A stretch of DNA of 64,000 nucleotides from Pseudomonas huaxiensis. GTDB lineage: Bacteria > Pseudomonadota > Gammaproteobacteria > Pseudomonadales > Pseudomonadaceae. The translations under genes and the position numbers were made by a program. Every line of letters starts with the position of its first letter. The stretch's first letter is position 1. This document shows, piece after piece, positions 26,008-36,447 of this stretch. The notes beneath the pieces were generated by a model that saw only the letters and a list, made by a program, of their open reading frames with translations, did no database searches and was not told the DNA's origin. The stretch spans positions 186,001-250,000 of the forward strand of contig NZ_QKVL01000003.1 of assembly GCF_003231275.1 (NCBI RefSeq), given 5' to 3'.

Positions 26008-26092
26008 GCGGGGCTCCTGATCGTATGAGGCGTGTCTGATAAATCCAGTGAATCACGCCCCGAGCCCGGGTCAAAGTGACATAACCGCCACA

Positions 26093-28078
26093 CTAGCCGC
26101 GATATGACACCTGCCCCTGGGCATCGCCCGGCGCCGTTGCCAGGGTCACCGCTACACCAAGTTCGAAGCGGCTGCCTTCGCCCGGTACCGAGCTGTGCTG
26201 CAAGCGCGCGTCGATCAGTGCGGCCAGCTTCCGGCAGATCGCCAGGCCAATGCCGAGGCCGCCGTATTCACGGCTCATCGAACCATCGACCTGGAAGAAG
26301 CGCTGGTACAGCAGGGTGTCGTCCAGCGCGGCGAAGCCGATTCCGCTGTCGCGCACTACGAAACTCAAATGCAGCGACGGCCCCTGCGCCCTGACACCTC
26401 GCACCTGCAGGCTGACACCACCGCGGTGGGTGAATTTGAGGGCGTTGTCGAGCAGGTGACCAAGGCACAGAGCCAGCTTGTGCCGGTCGCCGACGATCCG
26501 GTCCGGGAGTTCTTCCGCCACGTCCAGGTTCAACAGCAAGCCCTTGTCCAGGGCGCTCGGGTGGAACCGCCCACCCAGCTCATGCAACAGGCCACGCAGG
26601 CTGAACGGCTCGTTGCGAGCGGCCAGCCGGCCGGCCTGCAATTCAGTGAGGACAAGGATGTCATCGACCATGCGCATCATGTTCTGCGCAGCAACACTGG
26701 CGGTGTGCTGGTAGTGGCCCAGCTCGGCTTCCAGCGGCAGCGTCTGCATCAGTTCCAGCGAGCCGATCACGCCGTTCATCGGAGTGCGCAGTTCGTGGGT
26801 CACTGTGGCGAGGAATTGGTCCTTGAGGCGGTTGCTGTGGGCCAGTTGCTGGTTCATTTGCTCCAGCGCATGGCCGGCTTCGCGCAGGGTTCGCGCCTGT
26901 TCATCGCGCATGCCGTTGATCCGGTCGGCCAGGGCTAGCGACAGCAGGCCGACCTCCAGCGCCGCGCCAATCTGGCTCGCGTACATGGTGAGGAAGACGT
27001 TGGGCAGGTAGCCCAGCACCATCAGCGTGTTGACCAGACCACCGAGCAGAAACGCCGACCAGGCGATGATGAAGTAGCGCGCTACCCGCATGCCCCGCCG
27101 CCAGGCGAACACGCCGGCGGCAAAGATGCACAGGGTGAAGGCCAGCGCCAGCGCGGTGGCCAGGCGCAAAGCGAGGCCGTAGCTGGACGCCAGCGACATC
27201 AGCATCACCAGCGCCGAACAGATCACCAGCCCCAGCAGCAGACGGTCGAAGGCCCGGCTGTGGCGGGACATCTGCAGGAAACTGCGGGCGAACTGACAAC
27301 CGAACAGGCCGGCAGCACCGATGAACAGCGGCGTCGCGGCATTCGCCCACCACGGGCTGTCCGGCCAGAAATAGGCCACGGCCGCGCCATTGACGGACAA
27401 CTGGTAGAGGCCGAACGAGGCGATATAAAGGATGTACCAGAGGTAACTGGTGTCGCGCACGCTGACGTAGATGAACAGGTTGTAGACCAGCATCCCCAGC
27501 AGCACGCCGTAGATCAGCCCAAGCACATAGATTTTCGCCGGCAGGGCTTCCACATAGGCCTGGCTGGACCAGAGCGTCAGCGGCGCCTGCACCGAGCCTT
27601 CGCTGTGCAGGCGCAGATAGACGGTCAGCGACTGATTCGGCTGCACGGGCAATTCGAACAGGAAGTTGCTTTGGGCGATCTGCCGACTGGCATACGGCAG
27701 CGCATCGCCGGTGCGCTGGGCCAGGCGATAGACGCCGCCTGCGTCCGGCAGATACAGCTCAAGGTGATCCAGCGGCGGGTAGGCGAGTTCGAGCAGCCAG
27801 GCGCGCGGCGCGGCCTGGGGCATGGCGTTGTAGTGGAGGTCGATTTTCAGCCAGAACGCGGACGTGGAATAACCGGCGTTGAGCACATCAGCCTGGTGCG
27901 GCTGGAAGTGGGTGACAAAGGATGGCGCACTGACCTGGGCGATGGAGGCACTGCCGTCGTGGTCTTCGAACACCTGCATGACGTGGCCCAGGGGCAGGCT
28001 TCGGGTCGAGTCGTCGAACGCCACGGCATCGGCCAGCAACGGAAGCCAGCCCAGTAGAACGATCAGCAAATAGCGCAT
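26093..28078 (-). CDS. ladS: Sensor histidine kinase LadS, without receiver domain
   Basis: The 661-residue protein has a signal peptide, a 7TMR-DISMED2 periplasmic domain (about 25-165), seven membrane helices (about 180-390), HisKA with His428 in TVTHELRTP, and a HATPase domain with Asn545, DSGIGF at 577 and GGLGIGLAI at 606. In P. aeruginosa LadS acts with GacS/GacA to raise RsmY/Z and favour biofilm. That protein is longer and ends in a receiver domain; here the frame stops right after the ATPase domain, 85 bases before the next gene. Start chosen at the signal peptide; upstream codons look non-coding. Confidence 0.9.
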   Translation of the reverse strand: MRYLLIVLLGWLPLLADAVAFDDSTRSLPLGHVMQVFEDHDGSASIAQVSAPSFVTHFQPHQADVLNAGYSTSAFWLKIDLHYNAMPQAAPRAWLLELAYPPLDHLELYLPDAGGVYRLAQRTGDALPYASRQIAQSNFLFELPVQPNQSLTVYLRLHSEGSVQAPLTLWSSQAYVEALPAKIYVLGLIYGVLLGMLVYNLFIYVSVRDTSYLWYILYIASFGLYQLSVNGAAVAYFWPDSPWWANAATPLFIGAAGLFGCQFARSFLQMSRHSRAFDRLLLGLVICSALVMLMSLASSYGLALRLATALALAFTLCIFAAGVFAWRRGMRVARYFIIAWSAFLLGGLVNTLMVLGYLPNVFLTMYASQIGAALEVGLLSLALADRINGMRDEQARTLREAGHALEQMNQQLAHSNRLKDQFLATVTHELRTPMNGVIGSLELMQTLPLEAELGHYQHTASVAAQNMMRMVDDILVLTELQAGRLAARNEPFSLRGLLHELGGRFHPSALDKGLLLNLDVAEELPDRIVGDRHKLALCLGHLLDNALKFTHRGGVSLQVRGVRAQGPSLHLSFVVRDSGIGFAALDDTLLYQRFFQVDGSMSREYGGLGIGLAICRKLAALIDARLQHSSVPGEGSRFELGVAVTLATAPGDAQGQVSYRG

Positions 28079-28338
28079 ACAGCCCCAGCAAGGCCTGCAC
28101 GGTCGCGTCGTGATGCCTCCTGTCCGTTTGAGACGACGAAATCCGGCAGTGCCTGATGTCAATTTCGAAGCGCGCAAGTATAGCCGCTCGGCGCTGCCAG
28201 CAACCACGGCGAATTTCAAACCAGCCGCTCTGGCACGGCCTATACAGCCATAAAACAAAATATTTCTGACCGCTCGATCAAAAAACTCGCACGCGCCAGC
28301 AAACCCGCTAAAAGAGTTTGGTGGTAAGCTCGCGCACC

Positions 28339-29136
28339 ATGAATATCTACAGCTCCCGCCCCGTTGTCCTCTGTCTCTCCGGCCACGACCCCAGTGGCGG
28401 CGCCGGCTTGCAGGCAGATATCGAAGCCCTGATCGCGCAAGGCTGTCACGCCGCCCCGGCCGTGACCGCACTGACCGTGCAGAATACCGTCAATGTCCAG
28501 GACTTCCGCGTGCTCGACCGCGAGTGGGTACTGGCCCAGGCCAACATCGTCCTGACCGATTCCGAGGTCGCCGCCGTCAAGCTCGGCATGCTCGGCTCGC
28601 TGGAGATGGTCGAGACCGTGGTCGAGCTGCTCAGCGCGCATCCGCACCTGCCGGTGGTCTGCGACCCGGTGCTGCGCGCCGGCGGCGGCGGTCGGCTGGG
28701 CAAGGACGAAGTCGGCTACGCGATCCGCGAACGCCTGCTGCCGCTGGCGACCATCGCCACGCCGAACCTGCCGGAAGCGCGCATCCTCGCCGAACTGCCC
28801 GAGGGCACGGCCGACGAATGCGCGGAAAAACTCCTGCCGTTCGTCAAACACCTGCTGATCACCGGCGGCCACGGCGAAGAAACCGAAATCCATAACCGCC
28901 TTTACAGCCGCGACGGCGAGCAATCCACCTGGACCTGCCAGCGCCTGCCCGGCAGCTACCACGGCTCCGGCTGCACCCTGGCCAGTGCCCTCGCCGGCCG
29001 TCTGGCCCTCGGCGAGCAACTGCCGAGTGCAGTACGCTCGGCGCTGGATTACACCTGGCGGACCCTGCGCGACGCCGAACAACTGGGCAAGGGCCAGTTC
29101 GTGCCCCGCCGCCTGCCGCTGGATTTCTGCTCCTGA
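28339..29136 (+). CDS. thiD: Hydroxymethylpyrimidine (phosphate) kinase
   Basis: Ribokinase-fold protein of 265 residues with [11 protein letters not shown] near the start and the anion-hole/catalytic motif [12 protein letters not shown]. ThiD phosphorylates HMP and HMP-P in thiamine synthesis. thiE follows after 28 bases, so the two form an operon. The ATG has only a weak ribosome site; an in-frame TTG lies seven codons earlier. Confidence 0.94.
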   Translation: MNIYSSRPVVLCLSGHDPSGGAGLQADIEALIAQGCHAAPAVTALTVQNTVNVQDFRVLDREWVLAQANIVLTDSEVAAVKLGMLGSLEMVETVVELLSAHPHLPVVCDPVLRAGGGGRLGKDEVGYAIRERLLPLATIATPNLPEARILAELPEGTADECAEKLLPFVKHLLITGGHGEETEIHNRLYSRDGEQSTWTCQRLPGSYHGSGCTLASALAGRLALGEQLPSAVRSALDYTWRTLRDAEQLGKGQFVPRRLPLDFCS

Positions 29137-29164
29137 AACACTGAATTGCTGTGAGGCGCCTGTA

Positions 29165-29791
29165 ATGAAGCTACGCGGTTTGTATGCCATCACCGACAGC
29201 CAGTTGCTGGCCGGCCGGTTTCTGCCTTATGTCGAAGCCGCGCTGGAAGGCGGGGTGACCCTGCTGCAATACCGCGACAAGAGCGACAACCAGGCGCAAC
29301 GGTTGCGCGATGCCGAAGCCCTGCGCGACCTCTGTGAGCGCTACAAGACCCAGTTGATCATCAACGACGACGCCGAGCTGGCCGCGCGCCTGGGCGTCGG
29401 CGTGCACCTGGGGCAGACCGACGGCCCGTTGACGCCGGCGCGGACCCTGCTCGGGCGCCAGGCAATCATCGGTTCCACCTGCCACGCCCAGCTCGACCTG
29501 GCCGAACAGGCCGCCCGCGAAGGCGCCAGCTATGTCGCCTTCGGCCGCTTCTTCAATTCGGTGACCAAGCCCGGCGCGCCGGCCGCCAACGTCGAATTGC
29601 TGGAACAGGCCCGCACACGGATCAAACTGCCGATCGCGGTCATCGGCGGCATCACCCTGGAGAACGCCGCGCCGCTGGTCGAGCACGGTGCCGACCTGCT
29701 GGCGGTGATCCACGGTCTGTTCGGTGCCGACAGCACGCAGGAAGTCACCCGCCGCGCCCGTGCCTTCAACGCCCTCTTTACCCGTATCTGA
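29165..29791 (+). CDS. thiE: Thiamine phosphate synthase
   Basis: A TIM-barrel protein of 208 residues with the family motifs [20 protein letters not shown] and GGITLENA. It joins HMP-PP and the thiazole phosphate to thiamine phosphate. GAGG lies before the chosen ATG. It follows thiD and precedes hemL by 16 bases. Confidence 0.95.
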   Translation: MKLRGLYAITDSQLLAGRFLPYVEAALEGGVTLLQYRDKSDNQAQRLRDAEALRDLCERYKTQLIINDDAELAARLGVGVHLGQTDGPLTPARTLLGRQAIIGSTCHAQLDLAEQAAREGASYVAFGRFFNSVTKPGAPAANVELLEQARTRIKLPIAVIGGITLENAAPLVEHGADLLAVIHGLFGADSTQEVTRRARAFNALFTRI

Positions 29792-29807
29792 TTTGCGAGA
29801 GACCACC

Positions 29808-31091
29808 ATGTCCCGTTCCGAAATCCTGTTCGCCAACGCCCAGAAACACATCCCCGGCGGCGTCAACTCGCCGGTCCGTGCCTTCCGCAGCGTCGGCGGC
29901 ACCCCGTTGTTCTTCAAACACGCCGAAGGCGCCTACGTCACCGACGAAGACGACAAGCGTTATGTCGACTACGTCGGCTCGTGGGGCCCGATGATCCTCG
30001 GCCACAGCCACCCGGACGTGCTGGCTTCGGTGCGCAAGCAACTGGAACACGGCCTGTCCTACGGCGCACCGACCGCGATGGAAACCGAGATGGCCGATCT
30101 GGTCTGCTCGCTGGTGCCATCGATGGAAATGGTGCGCATGGTCAGCTCCGGCACCGAAGCGACCATGAGTGCTATCCGCCTGGCCCGTGGTTTCACCGGT
30201 CGCGACAGCATCATCAAGTTCGAGGGCTGCTACCACGGTCACTCCGACAGCCTGCTGGTGAAAGCCGGCTCCGGCCTGCTGACCCAGGGCGTGCCAAGCT
30301 CGGCCGGCGTGCCGGCGGACTTCGCCAAACACACCCTGACCCTGCCGTTCAACGACATCGACGCGGTGGCCAAGATGCTCGGTGAAGTCGGCCAGGACGT
30401 GGCGTGCATCATCGTCGAGCCGGTAGCCGGCAACATGAACTGCGTGCCGCCGGCACCGGGTTTCCTCGAAGGCCTGCGCAGCCTGTGCGACCAGCACGGC
30501 GTGGTGCTGATCTTCGACGAAGTGATGACCGGTTTCCGTGTCGCCCTCGGCGGCGCCCAGGCGCACTACGGCGTGACCCCGGACCTGTCGACCTTCGGCA
30601 AGATCGTCGGCGGCGGCATGCCGGTCGGCTGCTTCGGTGGCAAGCGCCACATCATGGAACAGATCGCCCCGCTGGGCCCGGTCTACCAGGCCGGCACCCT
30701 GTCCGGTAACCCGCTGGCCATGGCCGCCGGTCTGACCACCCTGAAGCTGATCAGCCGTCCGGGCTTCCACGACGAACTGAGCGCCTTCACCAGCCGCCTG
30801 CTGGACGGCCTGCAACAGCGCGCCGACGCGGCGGGCGTACCGTTCGTCACCACGCAGGCGGGCGGCATGTTCGGCCTGTACTTCACCGGAGCCGACGATA
30901 TCGTCACCTTCGACGATGTGATGGGCAGCGACACCGATCGCTTCAAGCGCTTCTTCCACCTGATGCTGGAAGGCGGCGTGTACCTGGCGCCAAGCGCGTT
31001 CGAAGCGGGCTTCACCTCGATCGCCCACGGCGAAACAGAGCTGAAGATCACCCTCGATGCCGCCGAGCGGGCCTTCGCCAGCCTGAAATAA
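29808..31091 (+). CDS. hemL: Glutamate-1-semialdehyde 2,1-aminomutase
   Basis: The 427-residue length equals that of known HemL proteins. It is a class III aminotransferase with the PLP lysine in [14 protein letters not shown] and the substrate motif [16 protein letters not shown]. It makes 5-aminolevulinate, the first haem precursor, in the C5 pathway. The start is 16 bases after thiE. Confidence 0.96.
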   Translation: MSRSEILFANAQKHIPGGVNSPVRAFRSVGGTPLFFKHAEGAYVTDEDDKRYVDYVGSWGPMILGHSHPDVLASVRKQLEHGLSYGAPTAMETEMADLVCSLVPSMEMVRMVSSGTEATMSAIRLARGFTGRDSIIKFEGCYHGHSDSLLVKAGSGLLTQGVPSSAGVPADFAKHTLTLPFNDIDAVAKMLGEVGQDVACIIVEPVAGNMNCVPPAPGFLEGLRSLCDQHGVVLIFDEVMTGFRVALGGAQAHYGVTPDLSTFGKIVGGGMPVGCFGGKRHIMEQIAPLGPVYQAGTLSGNPLAMAAGLTTLKLISRPGFHDELSAFTSRLLDGLQQRADAAGVPFVTTQAGGMFGLYFTGADDIVTFDDVMGSDTDRFKRFFHLMLEGGVYLAPSAFEAGFTSIAHGETELKITLDAAERAFASLK

Positions 31092-31111
31092 ACAGCGGGC
31101 AAACATAACGA

Positions 31112-31158
31112 GGGCGAAAGTCTTGAAGCCAATAGCTTGTAAGACTTTCGCCCCTGTT
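31112..31158 (+). terminator. Terminator after hemL
   Basis: A perfect 13-base stem (GGGCGAAAGTCTT with AAGACTTTCGCCC) and a 16-base loop, followed by CTGTTTATT, lies 20 bases past the hemL stop. Confidence 0.7.
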
Positions 31159-31305
31159 TATTAAGAATTAACCAAACTCGTGGCCGTTAATTCCGTCTCA
31201 TTAACAGAAATTCTGGTAAAGACTTTGTAAGGTTGGCGCTGCTTATCCCATAATGTGCCACCAGACACACTTTGGCCGCAGCTTTGCAGAGGTAAGTCGA
31301 TCACC

Positions 31306-31854
31306 ATGAACCGCGCCGGCCGCGCCCTCGTCCTGGGCTGCCTGTTGCTACTTCAGCCCCTGCTGGCCATGGCAGGCGGTAACTCGTTGCTGATCCCCAC
31401 CACGGGCCGCTGCACCCTCAACACGTCCCCCGAAGAGCTCGCCGACGCCGTGACTCGCTGCAAGCAGTCCGCGCAATCCGGTGATGCCCAGGCGCAATAC
31501 GAACTGGGTGAGTTCTATCACGATGGCAAGAACACTCCGCGTGATCTCAATCAGGCTCTGAATTACTTCGAGCAGGCCTCGCTGCAAGGTCATGCCGATG
31601 CGCAACTGCAACTGGGCACGATGTTCTTCCGCGGCGAGGGCGTCCCTGCCAACAACGTCCAGGCATATATCGTGCTGAAGATGGCGGCGGTCAACGGCGC
31701 CGAGGATGCGCTGGACCTGGCCGACCAGGTGGCGGCGCAGATGCAGCGTGATGAACTGGAAGTCGCTACCCAGGTGCTCGGACAGATCTTCCGCAAGTAT
31801 TTGCTGGAGCTGCAGACCGTCGACGGTCGCACGCCCTTCTCGCCACTGCCCTGA
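31306..31854 (+). CDS. Exported Sel1-repeat protein
   Basis: This 182-residue protein begins with a signal peptide (cleavage near LLAMA) and has two to three Sel1-type repeats (AQYELGEFYHDGKNTPRD, AQLQLGTMFFRGEGVPAN). Such helical repeats bind partner proteins in the periplasm. The start at the signal peptide is preferred over an ATG 17 codons upstream. No specific role known. Confidence 0.82.
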   Translation: MNRAGRALVLGCLLLLQPLLAMAGGNSLLIPTTGRCTLNTSPEELADAVTRCKQSAQSGDAQAQYELGEFYHDGKNTPRDLNQALNYFEQASLQGHADAQLQLGTMFFRGEGVPANNVQAYIVLKMAAVNGAEDALDLADQVAAQMQRDELEVATQVLGQIFRKYLLELQTVDGRTPFSPLP

Positions 31855-31874
31855 TCCGGGCTTGTTTTTCCGGC

Positions 31875-32201
31875 TTACTTATCCGAGATAGGCATCGGGA
31901 ACGGCATCACATTGCTGACGCCCTTGGCCTCACTGATCTTCGGCGTACCCAGGCGCTCGACTTCATCGATCCGCACGATCGAATGCATCGGCACGAAGCT
32001 GCGGGTAACACCTTCGAACTGCGCCTTGAGCTTCTCTTCGCTGGGATCGACCACCACCTGGGTGCGCTCGCCGAACACGAATTCCTCTATTTCAAGAAAA
32101 CCCCACAGATCACTCTGGTAGATCTGCTTGGCATACATCTCGAATACCTGACCCTGATTGAGAAAGATCACTTTGTAGATGGGGGCTTCACGCTTGGTCA
32201 T
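31875..32201 (-). CDS. DUF1820 family protein
   Basis: A compact 108-residue cytosolic protein of the DUF1820 family, common beside miaB/phoH in gammaproteobacteria. It has no signal or membrane segment. It converges on the Sel1-repeat gene and lies divergent from the damaged miaB site. Confidence 0.85.
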   Translation of the reverse strand: MTKREAPIYKVIFLNQGQVFEMYAKQIYQSDLWGFLEIEEFVFGERTQVVVDPSEEKLKAQFEGVTRSFVPMHSIVRIDEVERLGTPKISEAKGVSNVMPFPMPISDK

Positions 32202-32587
32202 TTTCGGCAGGAAAGATCGGAATCAAAGAGGGCGCGAACTATAGCACAGGCCCTTGAGACCACGGCCCAAGGAACAGTCCGCCACCGGTCCTGTACTTTA
32301 CGATTCGCGAGCGGGCCAAGGATCGCGCCTCGTCGCAACTGCGCGCGGAGAATAACCGTATCGTCAACTTGCGCTGCGACAATCCAAAGCGGATCGGCCA
32401 ATTCATCGGCATTCATGGCGACGACGCGCGTCCTCATTCACTGTGCGGCTTGCGGGTACAGTGAATGGCCACGGTGCCGGACGTGGACAAACCCGCCACC
32501 CATTGATCGTTTCAGCGCTTTCGCAGGCTCGCGGCTGGGGTTATCCTTCACCACATATTTCTTGCCCAAGGGCGGCTTAAAACAACC
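32202..32587. other. Gap holding the miaB scar
   Basis: Between DUF1820 and phoH other pseudomonads carry miaB (about 1.3 kb). Only 386 bases remain here, with the remnant listed next and no other gene. Any promoter for the phoH operon must now lie in this stretch. Confidence 0.75.
32287..32464 (+). pseudogene. miaB: Remnant of the 3' end of miaB
   Basis: One frame (32287-32400) reads ...[17 protein letters not shown] then RIGQ, the TRAM-domain signature of MiaB (GRTENNRIVNFRCDNP...IGQ). After one extra base the next frame continues [20 protein letters not shown] and stops, matching MiaB FVDVHIDDALPHSLRGTL. The first ~85% of the gene, including the radical-SAM core, is gone. MiaB adds the methylthio group to i6A37 of tRNA. 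Whether an intact copy exists elsewhere cannot be seen. Confidence 0.8.
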
Positions 32588-33586
32588 TTGAACGCACCCA
32601 TCGAACCCCATCGTTTCATCCTCGAGCCCTTCGAAGCTCACCGTTTCGCCAACCTGTGCGGCCAGTTCGACGAGCACCTGCGCCTGATCGAACAACGCCT
32701 GGCCATCGAAATCCGCAATCGCGGCAACCAGTTCGAATTGATTGGCGAGCCCAAGGTCACCTCTTCCGCCGAGCAACTGCTGCGCCGTCTCTACCGCGAG
32801 ACCAAGGCCACTGAACTGTCGCCGGAAATGGTCCATCTGTACCTCCAGGAATCCACCGTTGAAACGCTGGAAAACCCGGCCATCAACGAAGTCAGCGTCT
32901 CGCTGCGCACGCGCAAGGGCACCATCCGTCCGCGCGGGCTGAACCAGCAACGCTACGTCAAGGAAATCCTCGGCAACGACATCAACTTCGGCATCGGCCC
33001 GGCCGGTACCGGCAAGACCTACCTCGCGGTAGCCTGCGCCGTGGACGCGCTCGAGCGCGAACAGGTGCGACGCATCCTGCTGGTGCGCCCGGCGGTAGAG
33101 GCGGGTGAAAAACTCGGCTTCCTGCCCGGCGACCTGGCCCAGAAGATCGACCCGTACCTGCGACCGCTGTACGACGCCCTGTATGAAATGTTCGGCTTCG
33201 AGCACGTGACCAAGCTCATCGAGCGCCAGGTCATCGAAATCGCCCCGCTGGCCTACATGCGCGGCCGCACGCTGAACAACAGCTTCATCATTCTCGACGA
33301 GAGCCAGAACACCACCGTCGAGCAGATGAAGATGTTCCTGACCCGCATCGGCTTCGGCTCCACCGCCGTGATCACCGGTGACATCACCCAGGTCGACCTG
33401 CCGCGTGGCACCAAGTCGGGCCTGGCCCATGTCATCGAGGTGCTCAAAGGCGTGCCGGGCATCACCTTCACCCATTTCCAGCCCAAGGACGTGGTGCGCC
33501 ATCCACTGGTGCAACGCATCGTCGAAGCCTACGAGCGCTTCGAAGACCAGCAGGCCAAGGATGAAGGCAAACCGCGCAATGCTTGA
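32588..33586 (+). CDS. ybeZ: PhoH-like ATPase YbeZ
   Basis: The 332-residue protein has the PhoH P-loop [13 protein letters not shown] and the acidic motif [11 protein letters not shown]. YbeZ works with the RNase YbeY, whose gene overlaps its end by eight bases. The start is a TTG, the first codon of the conserved N-terminus NAPIEPHRF; no better start is visible and the ribosome site is weak. Confidence 0.92.
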   Translation: MNAPIEPHRFILEPFEAHRFANLCGQFDEHLRLIEQRLAIEIRNRGNQFELIGEPKVTSSAEQLLRRLYRETKATELSPEMVHLYLQESTVETLENPAINEVSVSLRTRKGTIRPRGLNQQRYVKEILGNDINFGIGPAGTGKTYLAVACAVDALEREQVRRILLVRPAVEAGEKLGFLPGDLAQKIDPYLRPLYDALYEMFGFEHVTKLIERQVIEIAPLAYMRGRTLNNSFIILDESQNTTVEQMKMFLTRIGFGSTAVITGDITQVDLPRGTKSGLAHVIEVLKGVPGITFTHFQPKDVVRHPLVQRIVEAYERFEDQQAKDEGKPRNA

Positions 33587-34073
33587 ACTGGACCTGCAAC
33601 GGGCGACCGAAGCGGCCGCCCCCGATGACGCCCTGTTCCGCCGCTGGTGCGAACTGGCCCTGCGCCAGCGCACTGCCGACTCGGAAATGACCATCCGTCT
33701 GGTGGACGAAGCTGAAGCCCGCGAACTGAATCACACGTACAGGCACAAGGACTACGCCACCAACGTCCTGTCCTTCCCCGCCGACGTCCCCGACGACATG
33801 CTCGATATCCCGCTGCTGGGCGATCTGGTGATCTGCGTGGCGGTGGTCGAGCGCGAAGCCGCCGAGCAAGGAAAGTCCCTTGAAGCCCACTGGGCGCACC
33901 TAGTCATCCATGGGTGCCTGCACCTGCTGGGCTACGACCACATCGACGACGATGAGGCCGAGGAAATGGAAGCACTGGAACGAACGTTGCTAGCAGAACT
34001 GGGTCATCCGGACCCTTATGCCGACGACGAAGACGACACCTCTCACACTGATATCTGCAAGGATCACGAGTAA
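33579..34073 (+). CDS. ybeY: Endoribonuclease YbeY
   Basis: The zinc-binding signature [11 protein letters not shown] is present in 164 residues. YbeY takes part in 16S rRNA 3' maturation and ribosome quality control. It overlaps phoH by eight bases and is followed by corC after five, a conserved operon. The tail is acidic ([15 protein letters not shown]). Confidence 0.95.
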   Translation: MLELDLQRATEAAAPDDALFRRWCELALRQRTADSEMTIRLVDEAEARELNHTYRHKDYATNVLSFPADVPDDMLDIPLLGDLVICVAVVEREAAEQGKSLEAHWAHLVIHGCLHLLGYDHIDDDEAEEMEALERTLLAELGHPDPYADDEDDTSHTDICKDHE

Positions 34074-34078
34074 CCGCC

Positions 34079-34918
34079 ATGAGCGAAGATCGATCGAGCA
34101 ACGGGCAAAAGTCCTGGCTGGGCAAACTGACCCAGGCTTTTGCCCATGAGCCGAAAAACCGCCAGGAGCTCCTTGAGCTGCTGCGCGAAGCCCACCAGAA
34201 CAAGCTGCTCGACAGCGAAGCGCTGACCATCGTCGAAGGCGCCATTCAGGTCGCCGACCTGCAGGTGCGCGACATCATGGTGCCGCGCTCGCAGATGATC
34301 AGCATCAAATCGTCGCAGTCGCCCCGCGAGTTCCTCCCGGCGATCATCGACGCCGCGCACTCGCGCTATCCGGTGGTTGGCGAAAGCCACGACGATGTCC
34401 TCGGCGTCCTGCTCGCCAAGGACCTGTTGCCGCTGATCCTCAAGGAGAACGGCGACAGCTTCAACATCAAGGACCTGCTGCGCCCGGCCACCTTTGTGCC
34501 CGAGTCCAAGCGCCTGAACGTCCTGCTGCGCGAGTTCCGCGCCAACCATAACCACATGGCCATCGTCATTGACGAATACGGCGGCGTGGCGGGTCTGGTG
34601 ACCATCGAGGACGTGCTGGAGCAGATCGTCGGCGATATCGAGGACGAGCACGATGTCGAGGAAGACAGTTACATCAAACCGCTGCCCAGTGGCGACTTCC
34701 TGATCAAGGCGCTGACCCCGATCGAGAACTTCAACGAGTTCTTCGACAGCGAGTTCTCCGACGATGAGTTCGACACCGTCGGTGGCCTGGTCATGAGCGC
34801 GTTCGGGCACCTGCCCAAGCGCAACGAAACCACTGAAATCGGGCCGTATCGCTTCCGTATCCTCAACGCTGACAGCCGCCGGATACACCTGCTGCGCCTG
34901 ACTCCCGTCACCCGTTAA
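34079..34918 (+). CDS. corC: HlyC/CorC family protein (CBS domains)
   Basis: The 279-residue protein has two CBS domains (from VRDIMVPRSQMISI and from FVPESKRLNVLL) and a C-terminal CorC/HlyC domain. It is soluble and linked to magnesium/cobalt handling. It sits between ybeY and lnt in the usual order. Confidence 0.92.
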   Translation: MSEDRSSNGQKSWLGKLTQAFAHEPKNRQELLELLREAHQNKLLDSEALTIVEGAIQVADLQVRDIMVPRSQMISIKSSQSPREFLPAIIDAAHSRYPVVGESHDDVLGVLLAKDLLPLILKENGDSFNIKDLLRPATFVPESKRLNVLLREFRANHNHMAIVIDEYGGVAGLVTIEDVLEQIVGDIEDEHDVEEDSYIKPLPSGDFLIKALTPIENFNEFFDSEFSDDEFDTVGGLVMSAFGHLPKRNETTEIGPYRFRILNADSRRIHLLRLTPVTR

Positions 34919-34926
34919 GGACCACC

Positions 34927-36444
34927 ATGCGTTGGATCACCCGCCCCGGCTGGCCCGGTAACCTGCTGGCCGTGGCGGCCGGCGCCCTGACTCCGCTGGC
35001 GCTCGCGCCCTTTGATATCTGGCCGCTGGCCTTGCTGTCGCTGGGTCTTTTCTACCTCGGCCTGCGCGAGTTGAGCCCGCGCCAGGCGCTGGGTCGCGGC
35101 TGGTGCTACGGCTTCGGCCTGTTCGCCGCCGGCACCTGGTGGATCTACGTCAGTATCCACACCTACGGTGGCGCCTCGGCGCTGCTGGCCGGCGGGCTGA
35201 TGCTCGCGTTCTTCGCCTCCATCGCCTGGTTCTTCGCCCTGCCCGCCTGGCTCTGGGCGCGCTGGCTGCGGCGAAACGAAGCGCCACTGGCCGACGCCCT
35301 GGGCTTTGCCGCCCTGTGGCTGGGCCAGGAAGCCTTCCGCGGCTGGTTCCTGACCGGTTTCCCCTGGCTCTACGCCGGTTACAGCCAGCTTGACGGCCCG
35401 CTCGCCGGACTCGCGCCGGTGGGCGGCATGTGGCTGGTGTCCTTCACGCTGGCATTGACCGCCGCGCTGCTGTGCAACCTGCGTCTTCTGCGCCAGCGCA
35501 AAGCCTTCCTCGCGGCCGGCATCGCCTTGCTGGTCGGCCCGTGGGCCATCGGCCTGGGGCTCAAGGGGCATGCCTGGACCGTGCCGTCCGGCGATCCCCT
35601 GAAGGTCGCGGCCATCCAGGGCAACATCGAACAAAGCCTGAAATGGGAACCCAACCAGTTGCGCAGTCAACTGGAGCTGTACCGCGACATGAGCTTCGCC
35701 AGCAAGCCGGTCGACCTGATCGTCTGGCCGGAAACCGCAGTGCCGGTGTTCAAGGACTCGGTGCAAGGCTATCTGGACATGATGAGCGGCTTCGCCGGAG
35801 ATCGGCATTCGGCGCTGATCACCGGGGTTCCGGTGCGGCAGATCGAGCACGACCAGCGGCGCTACTACAACGGCATCACCGCGATCGGCGAAGGTGACGG
35901 CACCTACCTGAAACAGAAGCTGGTGCCCTTCGGCGAATATGTACCGCTGCAAGACCTGCTGCGCGGGGTGATCGAGTTCTTCGACCTGCCCATGTCCGAC
36001 TTCGCCCGCGGCCCGGCCGACCAGCCGCTGCTGCAGGCCAAGGGTTACCAACTTGCGCCGTTCATCTGCTACGAAGTGGTCTACCCGGAACTGGCCGCGA
36101 GCCTCGCCGCACGCAGCGATATCCTCCTGACCATCAGCAATGACACCTGGTTCGGCAAGTCCATCGGCCCGCTGCAGCACCTGCAGATGGCGCAGATGCG
36201 CGCCCTTGAGGCCGGGCGCTGGATGATCCGTTCGACCAACAACGGCGTTACCGGCCTGATTGACCCGTTCGGGCGGATCACCGCGCAGATTCCGCAGTTC
36301 GAACGCGCCATCCTCTACGGCGAAGTGGTGCCGATGCAGCAACTGACGCCTTACCTGCAATGGCGCTCGTGGCCGCTGGTGATCCTCTGCACGCTGTTGC
36401 TGGGCTGGGCATTGCTGACCAGCCGGATCGCCAAGACGGTCTGA
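34927..36444 (+). CDS. lnt: Apolipoprotein N-acyltransferase
   Basis: Lnt (505 residues) has several N-terminal membrane helices and a periplasmic nitrilase-like domain with the Glu-Lys-Cys triad visible in WPETAVPVF, KQKLVPFGEY and FICYEVVYPE. It adds the third acyl chain to lipoproteins, needed for their sorting by Lol. It ends the phoH-ybeY-corC-lnt operon. Confidence 0.95.
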   Translation: MRWITRPGWPGNLLAVAAGALTPLALAPFDIWPLALLSLGLFYLGLRELSPRQALGRGWCYGFGLFAAGTWWIYVSIHTYGGASALLAGGLMLAFFASIAWFFALPAWLWARWLRRNEAPLADALGFAALWLGQEAFRGWFLTGFPWLYAGYSQLDGPLAGLAPVGGMWLVSFTLALTAALLCNLRLLRQRKAFLAAGIALLVGPWAIGLGLKGHAWTVPSGDPLKVAAIQGNIEQSLKWEPNQLRSQLELYRDMSFASKPVDLIVWPETAVPVFKDSVQGYLDMMSGFAGDRHSALITGVPVRQIEHDQRRYYNGITAIGEGDGTYLKQKLVPFGEYVPLQDLLRGVIEFFDLPMSDFARGPADQPLLQAKGYQLAPFICYEVVYPELAASLAARSDILLTISNDTWFGKSIGPLQHLQMAQMRALEAGRWMIRSTNNGVTGLIDPFGRITAQIPQFERAILYGEVVPMQQLTPYLQWRSWPLVILCTLLLGWALLTSRIAKTV

Positions 36445-36447
36445 GCC

